Shown piece after piece: positions 1-5,817 of a stretch of 9,405 bases of DNA. Positions within the stretch are counted from its first letter, which is position 1; the number at the start of each line of letters is the position of its first letter. The stretch is from a bacterium (GTDB lineage Bacteria; Krumholzibacteriota; Krumholzibacteriia; LZORAL124-64-63), in NCBI GenBank assembly GCA_030591105.1, contig JAUVBS010000052.1, positions 1 to 9,405 on the forward strand, given 5' to 3'. Below the pieces are notes generated by a model. It did no database searches. It was not told the DNA's origin and worked only from the letters and a program-made list of their open reading frames with translations. Made by a program: the position numbers and the translations under genes.

Positions 1-1364
1 GGGGCGCCGCCTTGGGCCGGCACCTCGAAGATCGCATCCCGCCAGATCGAGATGGCGATCCGGTCCCGGTTGCTCCAGGCGCCGCTCATGAGCTTGCCCC
101 GGTCGGGGAGGTCGCAGAGCATCACCGGCGGTCCGCCCGTCGCCGATACCTTCCACAGCTTGGCATCCCGAGCGAAGGCGAGCCAGGCGCCATCCGGCGA
201 CCAGAATGGCGCGTTGCCTCCTTTACCCCCGGCTACCGCCCGGTCCTCCAGGGCATCGAGGTTCCGGATCATCAGCTGGTCTTTGAGCCGGTAGGCGAGT
301 CGTTTTCCGTCGGGCGCGATCACCGGTCGGGTCCAGTCGCTTTCGGACAGACCCGGCAGGGGGATGGCGAATTGCCGGTGAGGGAGTTCGGGAACGGTAG
401 TGTCGTCGCTGCCGAATCGGCTGCCAGCGAACAGCGTCGCCGCCGCCGCCGCCACGACGATTAAAGCCCAGGCCCAGGCGGGCATCCGCGAGCCGGTCTC
501 AGGCTCCGGTTCCTCCTCGACCTCCAGCAGCTCAAGCCGGGCGTCGGCGATGTGGTGGAAACGATGTTTGCGGTCCTTGGCTAGACATCGGCGCAGCGTT
601 CGCCGAACCGTCGCCGGTGTTCCGGGCGGGAGGGAGGACCAGTCCGGTTCCTCCTTCAGCACCGCGGCCAGGGTGTCGGAAACCGTCTTCCCCCGGAACG
701 GTCGCTTCCCGGTGAGCATTTCGTACAGCACAGCGCCGAACGCCCAGATATCGGCCCGGCGGTCGGCGGTGTGCCCCCGGGCCTGCTCTGGGCTCATGTA
801 GGCGGCGGTGCCGAGGATCGCGCCGTCCACTGTCTCCAGCGAGGTCATGGTCGGCGACTGCGACAATGGTAACGAGTCCGAAGATGTCTGCGAGCCGGCC
901 GAGCGGGCGAGGCCGAAGTCGAGCACCTTTGCTTTGCCATCCGGCGTCACCATGATGTTCGACGGTTTGAGGTCACGGTGGACGATGCCCTGCTCGTGGG
1001 CCGCTTCGAGGGCTTCGGCGATCTGTATCGCGAGGTCGAGCGCATCGCGCAGGGGGAGTTCTCGCTTGGAGATCATATGCGAGAGATCAGAGCCCGGCAC
1101 GAGCTCCATGGCCATGAACCGCGTACCGTCTTGATCGTGCAGACCGAACACGGTCGCGATTCCTGAATGGTTCAGCGCGGCCAGTGTCTTTGCTTCTCGT
1201 TCGAAGCGGGCCAGGCGTTCGGGATTGCCGGCTACCGCTTCCGGGAGCATCTTTATCGCGACATCCCGGTCGAGCTTGGTGTCGCGGGCGCGGTAGACTT
1301 CGCCCATGCCGCCGGCCCCGATCTTCTCGAGGATTCGGTAGTGGGCAAGGCTCTTCCCGGTCAT
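1..1364 (-). CDS. Membrane-anchored serine/threonine protein kinase with PD40/TolB-like C-terminal region (3' end missing)
   Basis: The kinase transfers ATP phosphate to Ser/Thr of partner proteins. Reading leftwards from the ATG at 1362-1364, 454 codons are open to the window edge, so the C-terminus is missing. The kinase domain spans about residues 8-275. It has the glycine loop IGAGGMG (15-21), VAIK with Lys38, the catalytic loop HRDLKPSN (129-136, Asp131), DFG (149-151), MSPEQ in place of APE (190-194) and the late invariant Arg268, so it should be catalytically active. An acidic linker (281-289) precedes one hydrophobic helix (about 295-314). After it come WSPDG/APDGK-type repeats, typical of PD40/TolB-like beta-propellers, so the sensor part is probably extracytoplasmic. 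The ATG was chosen because GGAAGG (complement of 1371-1376) lies 6 nt upstream; a GTG directly before it is closer to the RBS, and an in-frame TAA lies just beyond. Relatives usually run to 800-900 aa, so about half is absent. Substrate unknown. Confidence 0.93.
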   Translation of the reverse strand, partial: MTGKSLAHYRILEKIGAGGMGEVYRARDTKLDRDVAIKMLPEAVAGNPERLARFEREAKTLAALNHSGIATVFGLHDQDGTRFMAMELVPGSDLSHMISKRELPLRDALDLAIQIAEALEAAHEQGIVHRDLKPSNIMVTPDGKAKVLDFGLARSAGSQTSSDSLPLSQSPTMTSLETVDGAILGTAAYMSPEQARGHTADRRADIWAFGAVLYEMLTGKRPFRGKTVSDTLAAVLKEEPDWSSLPPGTPATVRRTLRRCLAKDRKHRFHHIADARLELLEVEEEPEPETGSRMPAWAWALIVVAAAAATLFAGSRFGSDDTTVPELPHRQFAIPLPGLSESDWTRPVIAPDGKRLAYRLKDQLMIRNLDALEDRAVAGGKGGNAPFWSPDGAWLAFARDAKLWKVSATGGPPVMLCDLPDRGKLMSGAWSNRDRIAISIWRDAIFEVPAQGGA

Positions 1365-1410
1365 CACGGACCTTCCGGTCGATTAATGCTAGATCGCCGC
1401 AACGGTCAGG

Positions 1411-1439
1411 AGTGTAATCCAGACTGATCTAGTTGTGAA
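1411..1439 (-). promoter_or_regulatory. Candidate sigma70-type promoter of the kinase gene
   Basis: On the minus strand TTCACA (complement of 1434-1439; 5 of 6 to the -35 consensus) is followed after exactly 17 bp by TACACT (complement of 1411-1416; 4 of 6 to the -10 consensus). Transcription would start near 1404, giving a leader of about 40 nt before the kinase ATG. Box match and spacing are good, but this rests on inspection only. Confidence 0.5.
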
Positions 1440-1478
1440 GAATCTTCTATTGGGGACCGAACTCAGAGGTGGTCAAGA

Positions 1479-1488
1479 TAACGCGTTA
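1479..1488. promoter_or_regulatory. Perfect palindrome between the divergent promoters (candidate operator)
   Basis: TAACGCGTTA is a perfect 10-bp palindrome, followed directly by a short tandem of CGCGACG-type units (1489-1500). It lies between the outward-facing kinase and dus promoters, where a shared regulator could bind. It may also be chance in GC-rich DNA. Confidence 0.25.
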
Positions 1489-1506
1489 CGCGACGCGACG
1501 CTCGAG

Positions 1507-1535
1507 TTGTTGAACCGTTCACGTGCGGTTATCAT
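1507..1535 (+). promoter_or_regulatory. Candidate sigma70-type promoter of dus
   Basis: TTGTTG (1507-1512) and TATCAT (1530-1535; 5 of 6 to the -10 consensus) are separated by 17 bp. The start site would be near 1542, about 60 nt before the dus ATG. The spacer carries the inverted repeat AACCG (1513-1517) / CGGTT (1526-1530) around CACGTG (1520-1525), so a repressor site overlapping the promoter is possible. Confidence 0.45.
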
Positions 1536-1561
1536 GGAGCGGCCGGCGAGAAGCCGTGAAC

Positions 1562-1578
1562 GTGCCGATCTACGGCAC
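1562..1578 (+). other. Small hairpin in the dus 5' leader
   Basis: GTGCCG (1562-1567) and CGGCAC (1573-1578) form a perfect 6-bp stem with a 5-nt loop. It ends 7 nt before the purine-rich ribosome site GAGGAGG (1586-1592), which itself lies 12 nt before the dus ATG. It could influence translation, but no alternative pairing with the ribosome site is evident. Confidence 0.3.
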
Positions 1579-1604
1579 TGCCGGCGAGGAGGCCCAGATC
1601 CGCG

Positions 1605-2600
1605 ATGACCGATCCGACCACACCGGACAACTTCTGGCCGGCGCTGCCCAGGCCGTTCTTCGTGCTCGCACCCATGGAAGACGTGACCGATACCGTCTTT
1701 CGGGAGATCTTACTCCGCGTCTCCGATCCCAGTTGTCTGCACGTGGTATTCGGTGAGTTCGTCTCGACCGACGGGCTCTGTCACGAGGTTGGGCGGCCGC
1801 GGGTCAGCAGTCGTTTACGGGTCAGCGACGGCGAACGTCGGTTACTACGCGAGTCCGGTGTGAAGATCGTTGCGCAGATCTGGGGGCGCGATCCCGACAA
1901 CTACCGCCTGGCCATCGAACACATCTGCCAGGAGTACGAGTTCGACGGTATCGACATCAACTTCGGCTGCCCGGTACGCAAGATCACCAAGACCGGCGCC
2001 TGTTCGGCGTTGATCGCCGAGCCGCAGTTGGCGCAGGAGCTCGTACTGGCGGCCAAGGAGGCTTCCGGTGTGCCGGTGAGCGTCAAGACGCGTACCGGTA
2101 TTCGCGAACACCAGACCGAAAGCTGGATCGCGACCCTGCTGGAGGTCCGGCCGGCGGCGATCATACTGCACGGCCGTACGCAGAGGGGTGCGAGCGCACG
2201 GGTGGCGGACTGGAACCAGATCGGCGCGGCGGTTCGGCTGCGCGATGCGGCCGGGAGCGATACGGTGATCGTCGGTAACGGAGATGTCGTCTCGATCGCG
2301 CAGGGTAAGCAGCTCGCCCTTGAGCACGGCGTCGATGGCGTGATGATCGGCCGCGGCGTTTTCCAGAACCCTTACCTGTTCAACGATCCGTTACTGGAGA
2401 TTTCCCGCGAACAACGGCTGCAGCTCTTGTGGGCACACACACAGCTCTACCTCGATACTTGGGGCGGCGAGCGTAATTTCAACAACCTGAGGAAATTCTA
2501 CAAGACCTACGCCTCGGATTTCCGCGGCGCGGCACAATTGCGGGCACGGCTGATGGAGTGCTGCGACGCGGACGACGTCGCGCGGGTGATCAACCGTTGA
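1605..2600 (+). CDS. dus: tRNA-dihydrouridine synthase (FMN-dependent)
   Basis: This enzyme reduces specific uridines in tRNA to dihydrouridine using FMN and NAD(P)H in the cytosol. The 331-aa length fits the Dus family. The TIM-barrel start carries the family motif LAPMEDVTDTVFRE (21-34). NFGCP (119-123) holds the presumed catalytic acid Cys122. KTRTG (161-165) and HGRTQRG (189-195) line the flavin/substrate site, and GNGDV (224-228) with GVMIGRG (245-251) forms the FMN phosphate site. A small helical C-terminal domain follows from about 262. Residues 56-80 form a charged, Arg-rich insertion after the second strand that is longer than in E. coli DusA/B/C, so the subgroup and target position cannot be assigned. 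The ATG at 1605 is preceded by GAGGAGG with a rather long 12-nt spacer; no better in-frame start exists before the barrel. The gene is transcribed alone and faces away from the kinase gene. Confidence 0.95.
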   Translation: MTDPTTPDNFWPALPRPFFVLAPMEDVTDTVFREILLRVSDPSCLHVVFGEFVSTDGLCHEVGRPRVSSRLRVSDGERRLLRESGVKIVAQIWGRDPDNYRLAIEHICQEYEFDGIDINFGCPVRKITKTGACSALIAEPQLAQELVLAAKEASGVPVSVKTRTGIREHQTESWIATLLEVRPAAIILHGRTQRGASARVADWNQIGAAVRLRDAAGSDTVIVGNGDVVSIAQGKQLALEHGVDGVMIGRGVFQNPYLFNDPLLEISREQRLQLLWAHTQLYLDTWGGERNFNNLRKFYKTYASDFRGAAQLRARLMECCDADDVARVINR

Positions 2601-2609
2601 GAGGCCGAT

Positions 2610-2646
2610 CGACCGTTGCGCGGTTGACCGACCGTCGCGCGGCTAG
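2610..2646. repeat. Two-copy 19-bp-period tandem repeat between convergent genes
   Basis: The unit CGACCGTYGCGCGGYT occurs at 2610-2625 and 2629-2644, with two T/C differences in 16 bases. It lies in the 42-nt gap between the dus stop (2598-2600) and the convergent stop (2643-2645), and the second copy overlaps that stop codon. GCGCGGT and ACCGTCGCGC within it can pair imperfectly, so it may help terminate transcription on both strands. There is no T-run, so it is not a classical intrinsic terminator. Confidence 0.4.
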
Positions 2647-2960
2647 GTGAGGCTCATCGCCCGGCGCAGTTTGCGCTTCAGACGGTGGATCGTACGGCGT
2701 TGCTTCTTCAACTCGGCGTGGTCGTGGCTCTCCAGGGCAGCGTCGCGCTTGAGCTTCAGCGCACGGATTTCCGCCTTGACCGCAGCCTTATTGATGCCTT
2801 CGACGACCTTGTGCGGCGACGCGATTTCGAGCTTCTCTGCAAGCAATTCAACCAGCTGGTCCTTCTTCATCTGCGTGATGCCGGTCACCTCGGGTAGGTG
2901 TTCCTTCATCAAGTCACGCAGGTCAACCACGCGGTTCTTGTTCAACTCGTGCCAGTCCAC
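2643..2960 (-). CDS. Small basic helical protein with Rho-N/SAP-like N-terminal segment
   Basis: This encodes 105 aa starting at GTG (2958-2960), supported by a strong AAGGAGGAG ribosome site (complement of 2965-2973) with a core spacer of about 6 nt. Residues 11-45 (VVDLRDLMKE... GITQMKKDQLVELLAEKL) follow the two-helix pattern of the Rho termination factor N-terminal / SAP-like fold, which binds nucleic acid in other proteins. Residues 60-101 form a long, strongly basic amphipathic helix rich in K/R (for example KKQRRTIHRLKRKLRR, 85-100), suggesting a coiled coil that contacts nucleic acid or ribosomes. No signal peptide or membrane segment is visible. The gene appears monocistronic, with its own promoter, and converges on dus. 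A nucleic-acid-associated role is my inference from fold pattern and charge; no specific family is recognised. Confidence 0.82.
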   Translation of the reverse strand: MDWHELNKNRVVDLRDLMKEHLPEVTGITQMKKDQLVELLAEKLEIASPHKVVEGINKAAVKAEIRALKLKRDAALESHDHAELKKQRRTIHRLKRKLRRAMSLT

Positions 2961-3011
2961 GAAACTCCTCCTTCGCGCCCTAACGGATCCGACCGGTGCA
3001 ATGTCCGAACC

Positions 3012-3045
3012 GGGGTCCGAGAATATGAATGCGTTATTCGACCCC
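3012..3045 (-). other. Inverted repeat at the start of the leader of the basic-protein gene
   Basis: GGGGTC (3012-3017) and GACCCC (3040-3045) are exact complements separated by 22 nt, placed just downstream of the -10 box at 3048-3053. The predicted start site near 3041 falls inside one arm. It could be an operator or a leader hairpin; support is limited to the symmetry and position. Confidence 0.25.
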
Positions 3046-3047
3046 TA

Positions 3048-3053
3048 ATTATA
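3048..3053 (-). promoter_or_regulatory. Consensus -10 box for the basic-protein gene
   Basis: The minus strand reads TATAAT exactly (complement of 3048-3053) in an AT-rich island (3047-3062) unusual for this GC-rich window. No good -35 box lies 16-18 bp upstream, so this may be an activator-dependent or weak promoter. The leader to the GTG at 2960 would be about 80 nt. Confidence 0.5.
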
Positions 3054-3093
3054 GAACAAAACACGAAGAGGGCCAGAAATTCGTCGCCAGGCG

Positions 3094-3113
3094 TCGCTAG
3101 ATCGGGCTAGCGA
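3094..3113 (-). terminator. Hairpin overlapping the stop codon of the membrane-protein gene
   Basis: TCGCTAG (3094-3100) and CTAGCGA (3107-3113) form a perfect 7-bp stem with a 6-nt loop. The TAG stop codon of the membrane protein lies in one arm. No T-tract follows at once on the minus strand, so it may be a weak terminator or a 3'-end stabilising hairpin. Confidence 0.35.
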
Positions 3114-3613
3114 TCCAGCCTGGGGGAGTTGCGTACGATGGGGTTGGCATAGAATAGCCGCAGGAAGACCGCGCTCGAGATCGCGAGGTTGGCCACGAAT
3201 AACGGGGTGAACGGATTGGTAGCCGGACCGCCGTCCATCACCCGAGCGGGCAGATCCGCTAGCGGTACCATCACACTCAAAGTCAGCAGCAGCAGGTTGA
3301 ACGTACACTCCGTCAGACCGACCAGGGCGGCCGTGCGATGGCTGGCGCGGAGAATCGCCCAGCCCAGAGCCAGGCAGCCGAGGTAATAGCCCACGCGCAG
3401 CTCCGGATGGCCGGCGAGAAACACCACGCGCAGGTTCAGGCGAAAGGCGAAATCAAGCAGCGCGAAAAGCGGAGAGGCGAGGTAATAAAGCGCGATCGGC
3501 CGGGCGCGCAAGCGGTCCAGCCAGAGGTGCGGCCGAGTCCATCGGTTAGCAATTGGTAATGGATATCGCCGGGAATCAGTTTGCCCACTCGCCGTAGCCA
3601 TATATCGCACCAC
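3107..3613 (-). CDS. Uncharacterised multi-pass membrane protein
   Basis: The gene encodes 168 aa of no family I recognise. Residues 1-40 are polar and basic. About four hydrophobic segments follow: 41-58 (ALYYLASPLFALLDFAFR), 73-90, 94-119 and 136-156, with a short basic C-terminal tail (RNSPRLDR). The short loops and Arg residues near membrane edges suggest an inner-membrane protein. The start is GTG at 3611-3613, or the adjacent GTG at 3608-3610, both served by GGAGG (complement of 3619-3623; spacers 5 and 8 nt). An ATG at 3599-3601 would lack a well-placed ribosome site. The first 38 bases overlap, in another frame, the end of a protein-like reading-frame remnant. No promoter is evident, so transcription could come from read-through out of the fad operon. 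Function cannot be inferred. Confidence 0.75.
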   Translation of the reverse strand: MVRYMATASGQTDSRRYPLPIANRWTRPHLWLDRLRARPIALYYLASPLFALLDFAFRLNLRVVFLAGHPELRVGYYLGCLALGWAILRASHRTAALVGLTECTFNLLLLTLSVMVPLADLPARVMDGGPATNPFTPLFVANLAISSAVFLRLFYANPIVRNSPRLDR

Positions 3614-3711
3614 AGGAACCTCCGGTCCCCACCACTATCGGTTCGTTCGCCGTCTGCTTGACCCCCAGAACAATGCCGTTCTGGTCGGGCTTCCACTCAG
3701 GAAACCCAACA
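3576..3711 (-). pseudogene. C-terminal remnant of an unidentified gene, truncated beside the inverted-repeat element
   Basis: A minus-strand frame ending in TGA (complement of 3576-3578) is open back to a TAG at 3783-3785 but has no ATG, GTG or TTG before its last 18 codons. From about 3717 leftwards its translation looks like real protein: balanced composition, few Arg, with GFPEWKPDQNG, IVLGVKQTANEP and IVVGTGGSCGAIYGYGEWAN at the very C-terminus. Other frames here give the Arg/Gly/Ser-rich text typical of non-coding frames. The protein-like part begins where the left end of the inverted-repeat element (3712) lies, as expected if the element replaced or split the 5' part of the gene. The family is not recognised. 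A chance open frame remains possible because only about 45 codons are involved. Confidence 0.35.
3665..3684. other. Short perfect hairpin within the gene remnant
   Basis: CCAGAAC (3665-3671) and GTTCTGG (3678-3684) form a 7-bp stem around AATGCC. It lies in the remnant frame just outside the inverted-repeat element. No T-run follows on either strand, so there is little reason to call it a terminator. Confidence 0.3.
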
Positions 3712-3811
3712 ACCCGTTCGGTTGTGCTTGCGAAAATGTGTCTCCCCGCTCTCGGCCCCGAACGAGATCTGGGGCGGATAGGCTAACTGGTAGGTAATTG
3801 GGCCTAATGAA

Positions 3812-3840
3812 GGCTCCGTAGCCAGGATGGCGAAGGAGCC
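3812..3840. other. Hairpin I in the centre of the inverted-repeat element
   Basis: GGCTCC (3812-3817) pairs with GGAGCC (3835-3840). After a 3x3 internal loop, GCCA (3821-3824) pairs with TGGC (3828-3831) around a GGA loop. TAATGA occurs on both sides, at 3805-3810 and 3842-3847. The nested symmetry suggests selection for structure. Confidence 0.5.
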
Positions 3841-3850
3841 GTAATGAGAG

Positions 3851-3877
3851 TCGGCCGCTACACGATGTAGCGGCCGA
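3851..3877. other. Hairpin II in the centre of the inverted-repeat element
   Basis: TCGGCCGCTAC (3851-3861) and GTAGCGGCCGA (3867-3877) form a perfect 11-bp GC-rich stem with a 5-nt loop, ACGAT. It is the strongest simple hairpin I noticed in the window. On the minus strand it lies about 90 nt downstream of fadE, but only CTCTCATTACGG follows, not a T-run, so it is not a textbook terminator. Confidence 0.6.
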
Positions 3878-3968
3878 CGCCCCAACTACCTACCAGTTAG
3901 CCTAGCCGCCCCACGGCCCCCCCTCGCACGCCACGGACACATTTCCGCCAGCACAACCAAACCGGGTC

Positions 3969-5759
3969 CTACACAGTGTAGCCGTCGGCATCGATCATCC
4001 GCTGCGCAATCGCATCGTGCAGTTTCGTGCGGTTGACCGGTTCATGCTTCGTCAATCGCCGTAGCGCCGCCAAGTAGGTGCGCAGCTCATCGCCTTCGAT
4101 TGTCGCGCCGAGGATGTTCTTACCGAAGGTCGCGACCCGCTCGATGGCGTCGTGGACGTAGAGCACGAGCATGTCGGCCATGGGTTGGGCAGCTTCTTCA
4201 CCGTCGCGGGCGGATTTCTTGAGCGTGCGCAATAGACCGCTCTCGCAGGCGTAGGCCTCCATGATGATGTCGGCGGAATCGGCGAGGACCTCTTGCTGGT
4301 CTTTCAGATCGGCCTGGAACTTCTGCGCCGCCAGACCGAGGGTCGCCAGTAAGACTTTCTTCATGTTGGCGATGATTTTCGCCTCGGCTTCGAGGTATTC
4401 CGGTTCGCTCGGTTCGGCGAAGCTCGGCAGGCTGGTCAGTTCTTCGGCCACCTCCATCGCCTTCTCCAGGATCGGCAGCTCACCCTTGAGAGCCTTCTTC
4501 ATGACCATGCCGGGGATGATCATGCGGTTGATCTCATTGGTGCCCTCGAAGATGCGGTTGATGCGCTCGTCGCGATACATTCTCTCGAGTGGGTACTCGG
4601 AGCAGTAGCCGTAACCGCCGAGCATCTGTACGCCTTCGTCCGCCGCCATCGACAGCGCTTCGCTCGCGAACACCTTCAACAGCGAGCACTCGATGCTGAA
4701 CTCTTCGACCTGCCCGATGCTCTTGCGGTCGTATTCCGCGTCGCTCTTGTCCAGAGTGCCGATCGCCTGGTCCAGCAGACCGGCGGTGCGGTAGACCATC
4801 GATTCAGATACGAACGCGATGGTGGCGACGTCGGCGATCTTGCGCCGAATCAGACCGAAGCTGGCGATCGGCTGGCCGAACTGCTGGCGCGCCTTGGTGT
4901 AGGGCACCGCGTGGGCGAGGGCCAATTTGCAGCCGCCAACGGAGTTTGCACCCAGCTTGAAACGCCCGACGTTCAGGATGTTGAAGGCGATCACGTGGCC
5001 CCGGCCGATCTCGCCGAGCAGGTTTTCCACCGGGACCTTGACGTCCTCGAGGATGATGGCGCGAGTCGAAGAGCCCTTGATGCCCATTTTTTTCTCTTCG
5101 AGGCCGAGGATCACACCGTCGCTTTTCAGATCGACGATGAAGCCGGTGAACTTGTCGCCGTCGATCTTGGCAAACAGGATCACGATGTCGGCGTAACCGG
5201 CGTTGGTGATGTACTGCTTGGTACCGTTGAGAACGTAGTGTTTGCCGTCGTCGGTTAGCTTCGCGGTGGTACTCGCCGCCAGAGCGTCGCTGCCGCTGCC
5301 CGGCTCGGTCAGCGCGTAGCAGGTCAACAGTTCGCCCGTGGCGAGTTTGGGTAGGTACTTCTGCTTCTGCTCGGGAGTACCGAAGTAGACGATCGGCAGC
5401 GTACCGATACCCGACTGCGCACCGTGGGTCACGGCGAAGCTGCCCGCGCGCGTGATCTTTTCGGCGACCAGCATGATCGTGGCTTTGTCCGAGCCCATAC
5501 CGCCGTAGGCTTCGGGCACGTCGACGGCCAAGATGCCCGCCGTGCCCGCTTCCTTCAATAGCTGTTCGCCGAGTTCGGTCTTACCCTCGTACTCGAGTTC
5601 TTCCTGGATCGGAGTGATGAATTTTTCGCAGAAGTCCTCGACCACCTGGCCAATCATGCGTTGATTCTCGTCGAAGTCCTCAGGGGTGAACACGGTGTTG
5701 GGATCGGTCTCAGCGACCAGAAATTCACCGCCGGTCGGATAGGCCCTCTCGTCGGACAT
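3969..5759 (-). CDS. fadE: Acyl-CoA dehydrogenase, FadE/VLCAD-like with C-terminal extension
   Basis: FadE catalyses the first beta-oxidation step, FAD-dependent oxidation of acyl-CoA to trans-2-enoyl-CoA, passing electrons to an electron-transfer flavoprotein. The protein is 596 aa from the ATG at 5757-5759, preceded by AGGGAG with a 7-nt spacer. A longer open frame reaching 5846 would overlap fadA and lacks such a site. Order: helical N-domain (about 30-145), beta domain opening with CYALTEPGSGSDAL (147-160, FAD/substrate binding), then a C-terminal helical domain with RQQFG (291-295), GGYGY (381-385) and RIFEGTNEI (402-410), whose Glu405 is the expected catalytic base. Residues from about 430 to 596 form an extra helical region, as in VLCAD and B. 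subtilis FadE (about 594 aa), suggesting long-chain substrates and membrane or dimer contacts. It follows fadA by 58 nt and is the last gene of the operon. Confidence 0.95.
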   Translation of the reverse strand: MSDERAYPTGGEFLVAETDPNTVFTPEDFDENQRMIGQVVEDFCEKFITPIQEELEYEGKTELGEQLLKEAGTAGILAVDVPEAYGGMGSDKATIMLVAEKITRAGSFAVTHGAQSGIGTLPIVYFGTPEQKQKYLPKLATGELLTCYALTEPGSGSDALAASTTAKLTDDGKHYVLNGTKQYITNAGYADIVILFAKIDGDKFTGFIVDLKSDGVILGLEEKKMGIKGSSTRAIILEDVKVPVENLLGEIGRGHVIAFNILNVGRFKLGANSVGGCKLALAHAVPYTKARQQFGQPIASFGLIRRKIADVATIAFVSESMVYRTAGLLDQAIGTLDKSDAEYDRKSIGQVEEFSIECSLLKVFASEALSMAADEGVQMLGGYGYCSEYPLERMYRDERINRIFEGTNEINRMIIPGMVMKKALKGELPILEKAMEVAEELTSLPSFAEPSEPEYLEAEAKIIANMKKVLLATLGLAAQKFQADLKDQQEVLADSADIIMEAYACESGLLRTLKKSARDGEEAAQPMADMLVLYVHDAIERVATFGKNILGATIEGDELRTYLAALRRLTKHEPVNRTKLHDAIAQRMIDADGYTV

Positions 5760-5817
5760 GGTTTGGCTCCCTAAGTTTCTTGGCTTACAGGTTACAGTCC
5801 CTCGCAATTGGCGCGGA

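Larger units (their letters stand above)
3712..3967. mobile_element. 256-bp inverted-repeat element with two internal hairpins (MITE-like or structured intergenic element)
   Basis: Two long arms face each other. The inner arms, 3770-3802 and 3881-3913, are reverse complements at 31 of 33 positions. The outer arms, 3721-3742 and 3936-3957, match at 20 of 22, and similarity with one indel runs on to ACCC (3712-3715) and GGGT (3964-3967). Between inner and outer arms lie unmatched stretches of 27 and 22 nt. The 78-nt centre holds two hairpins (3812-3840 and 3851-3877). There is no convincing reading frame, so a transposase would have to come from elsewhere if it is mobile. The right end is one base from the fadE stop codon and the left end abuts a gene remnant. 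No clear target-site duplication is visible. Alternatives are a conserved 3'-end RNA structure for the fad mRNA or a REP-like repeat. The inverted symmetry is certain; mobility is inferred. Confidence 0.6.

Noticed and set aside
12..1427. Several plus-strand open frames across 12-1427
   Set aside because: They lie opposite the kinase, whose catalytic motifs are all intact on the minus strand; the plus-strand translations are Arg/Ser-rich shadow frames.
2647..3048. Plus-strand open frame of 133 codons over the basic-protein gene
   Set aside because: The minus-strand gene has a strong ribosome site, a -10 box and fold-like sequence; the plus frame has none of these and extends through the leader.
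3812..3877. Intrinsic terminator of the fad operon
   Set aside because: The hairpins are strong but no run of T follows on the minus strand; read-through into the membrane-protein gene cannot be excluded.
3697..3885. Minus-strand open frame of 62 codons inside the inverted-repeat element
   Set aside because: It runs through both hairpins and the left arm, has no ribosome site, and its composition looks non-coding.
3770..3913. Integron attC site or group II intron end
   Set aside because: The symmetric arms and the GGAGCCGTAATGA stretch recall these, but GGCTAAC/GTTAGCC do not fit the RYYYAAC/GTTRRRY boxes and there is no domain V-like hairpin or reverse transcriptase.
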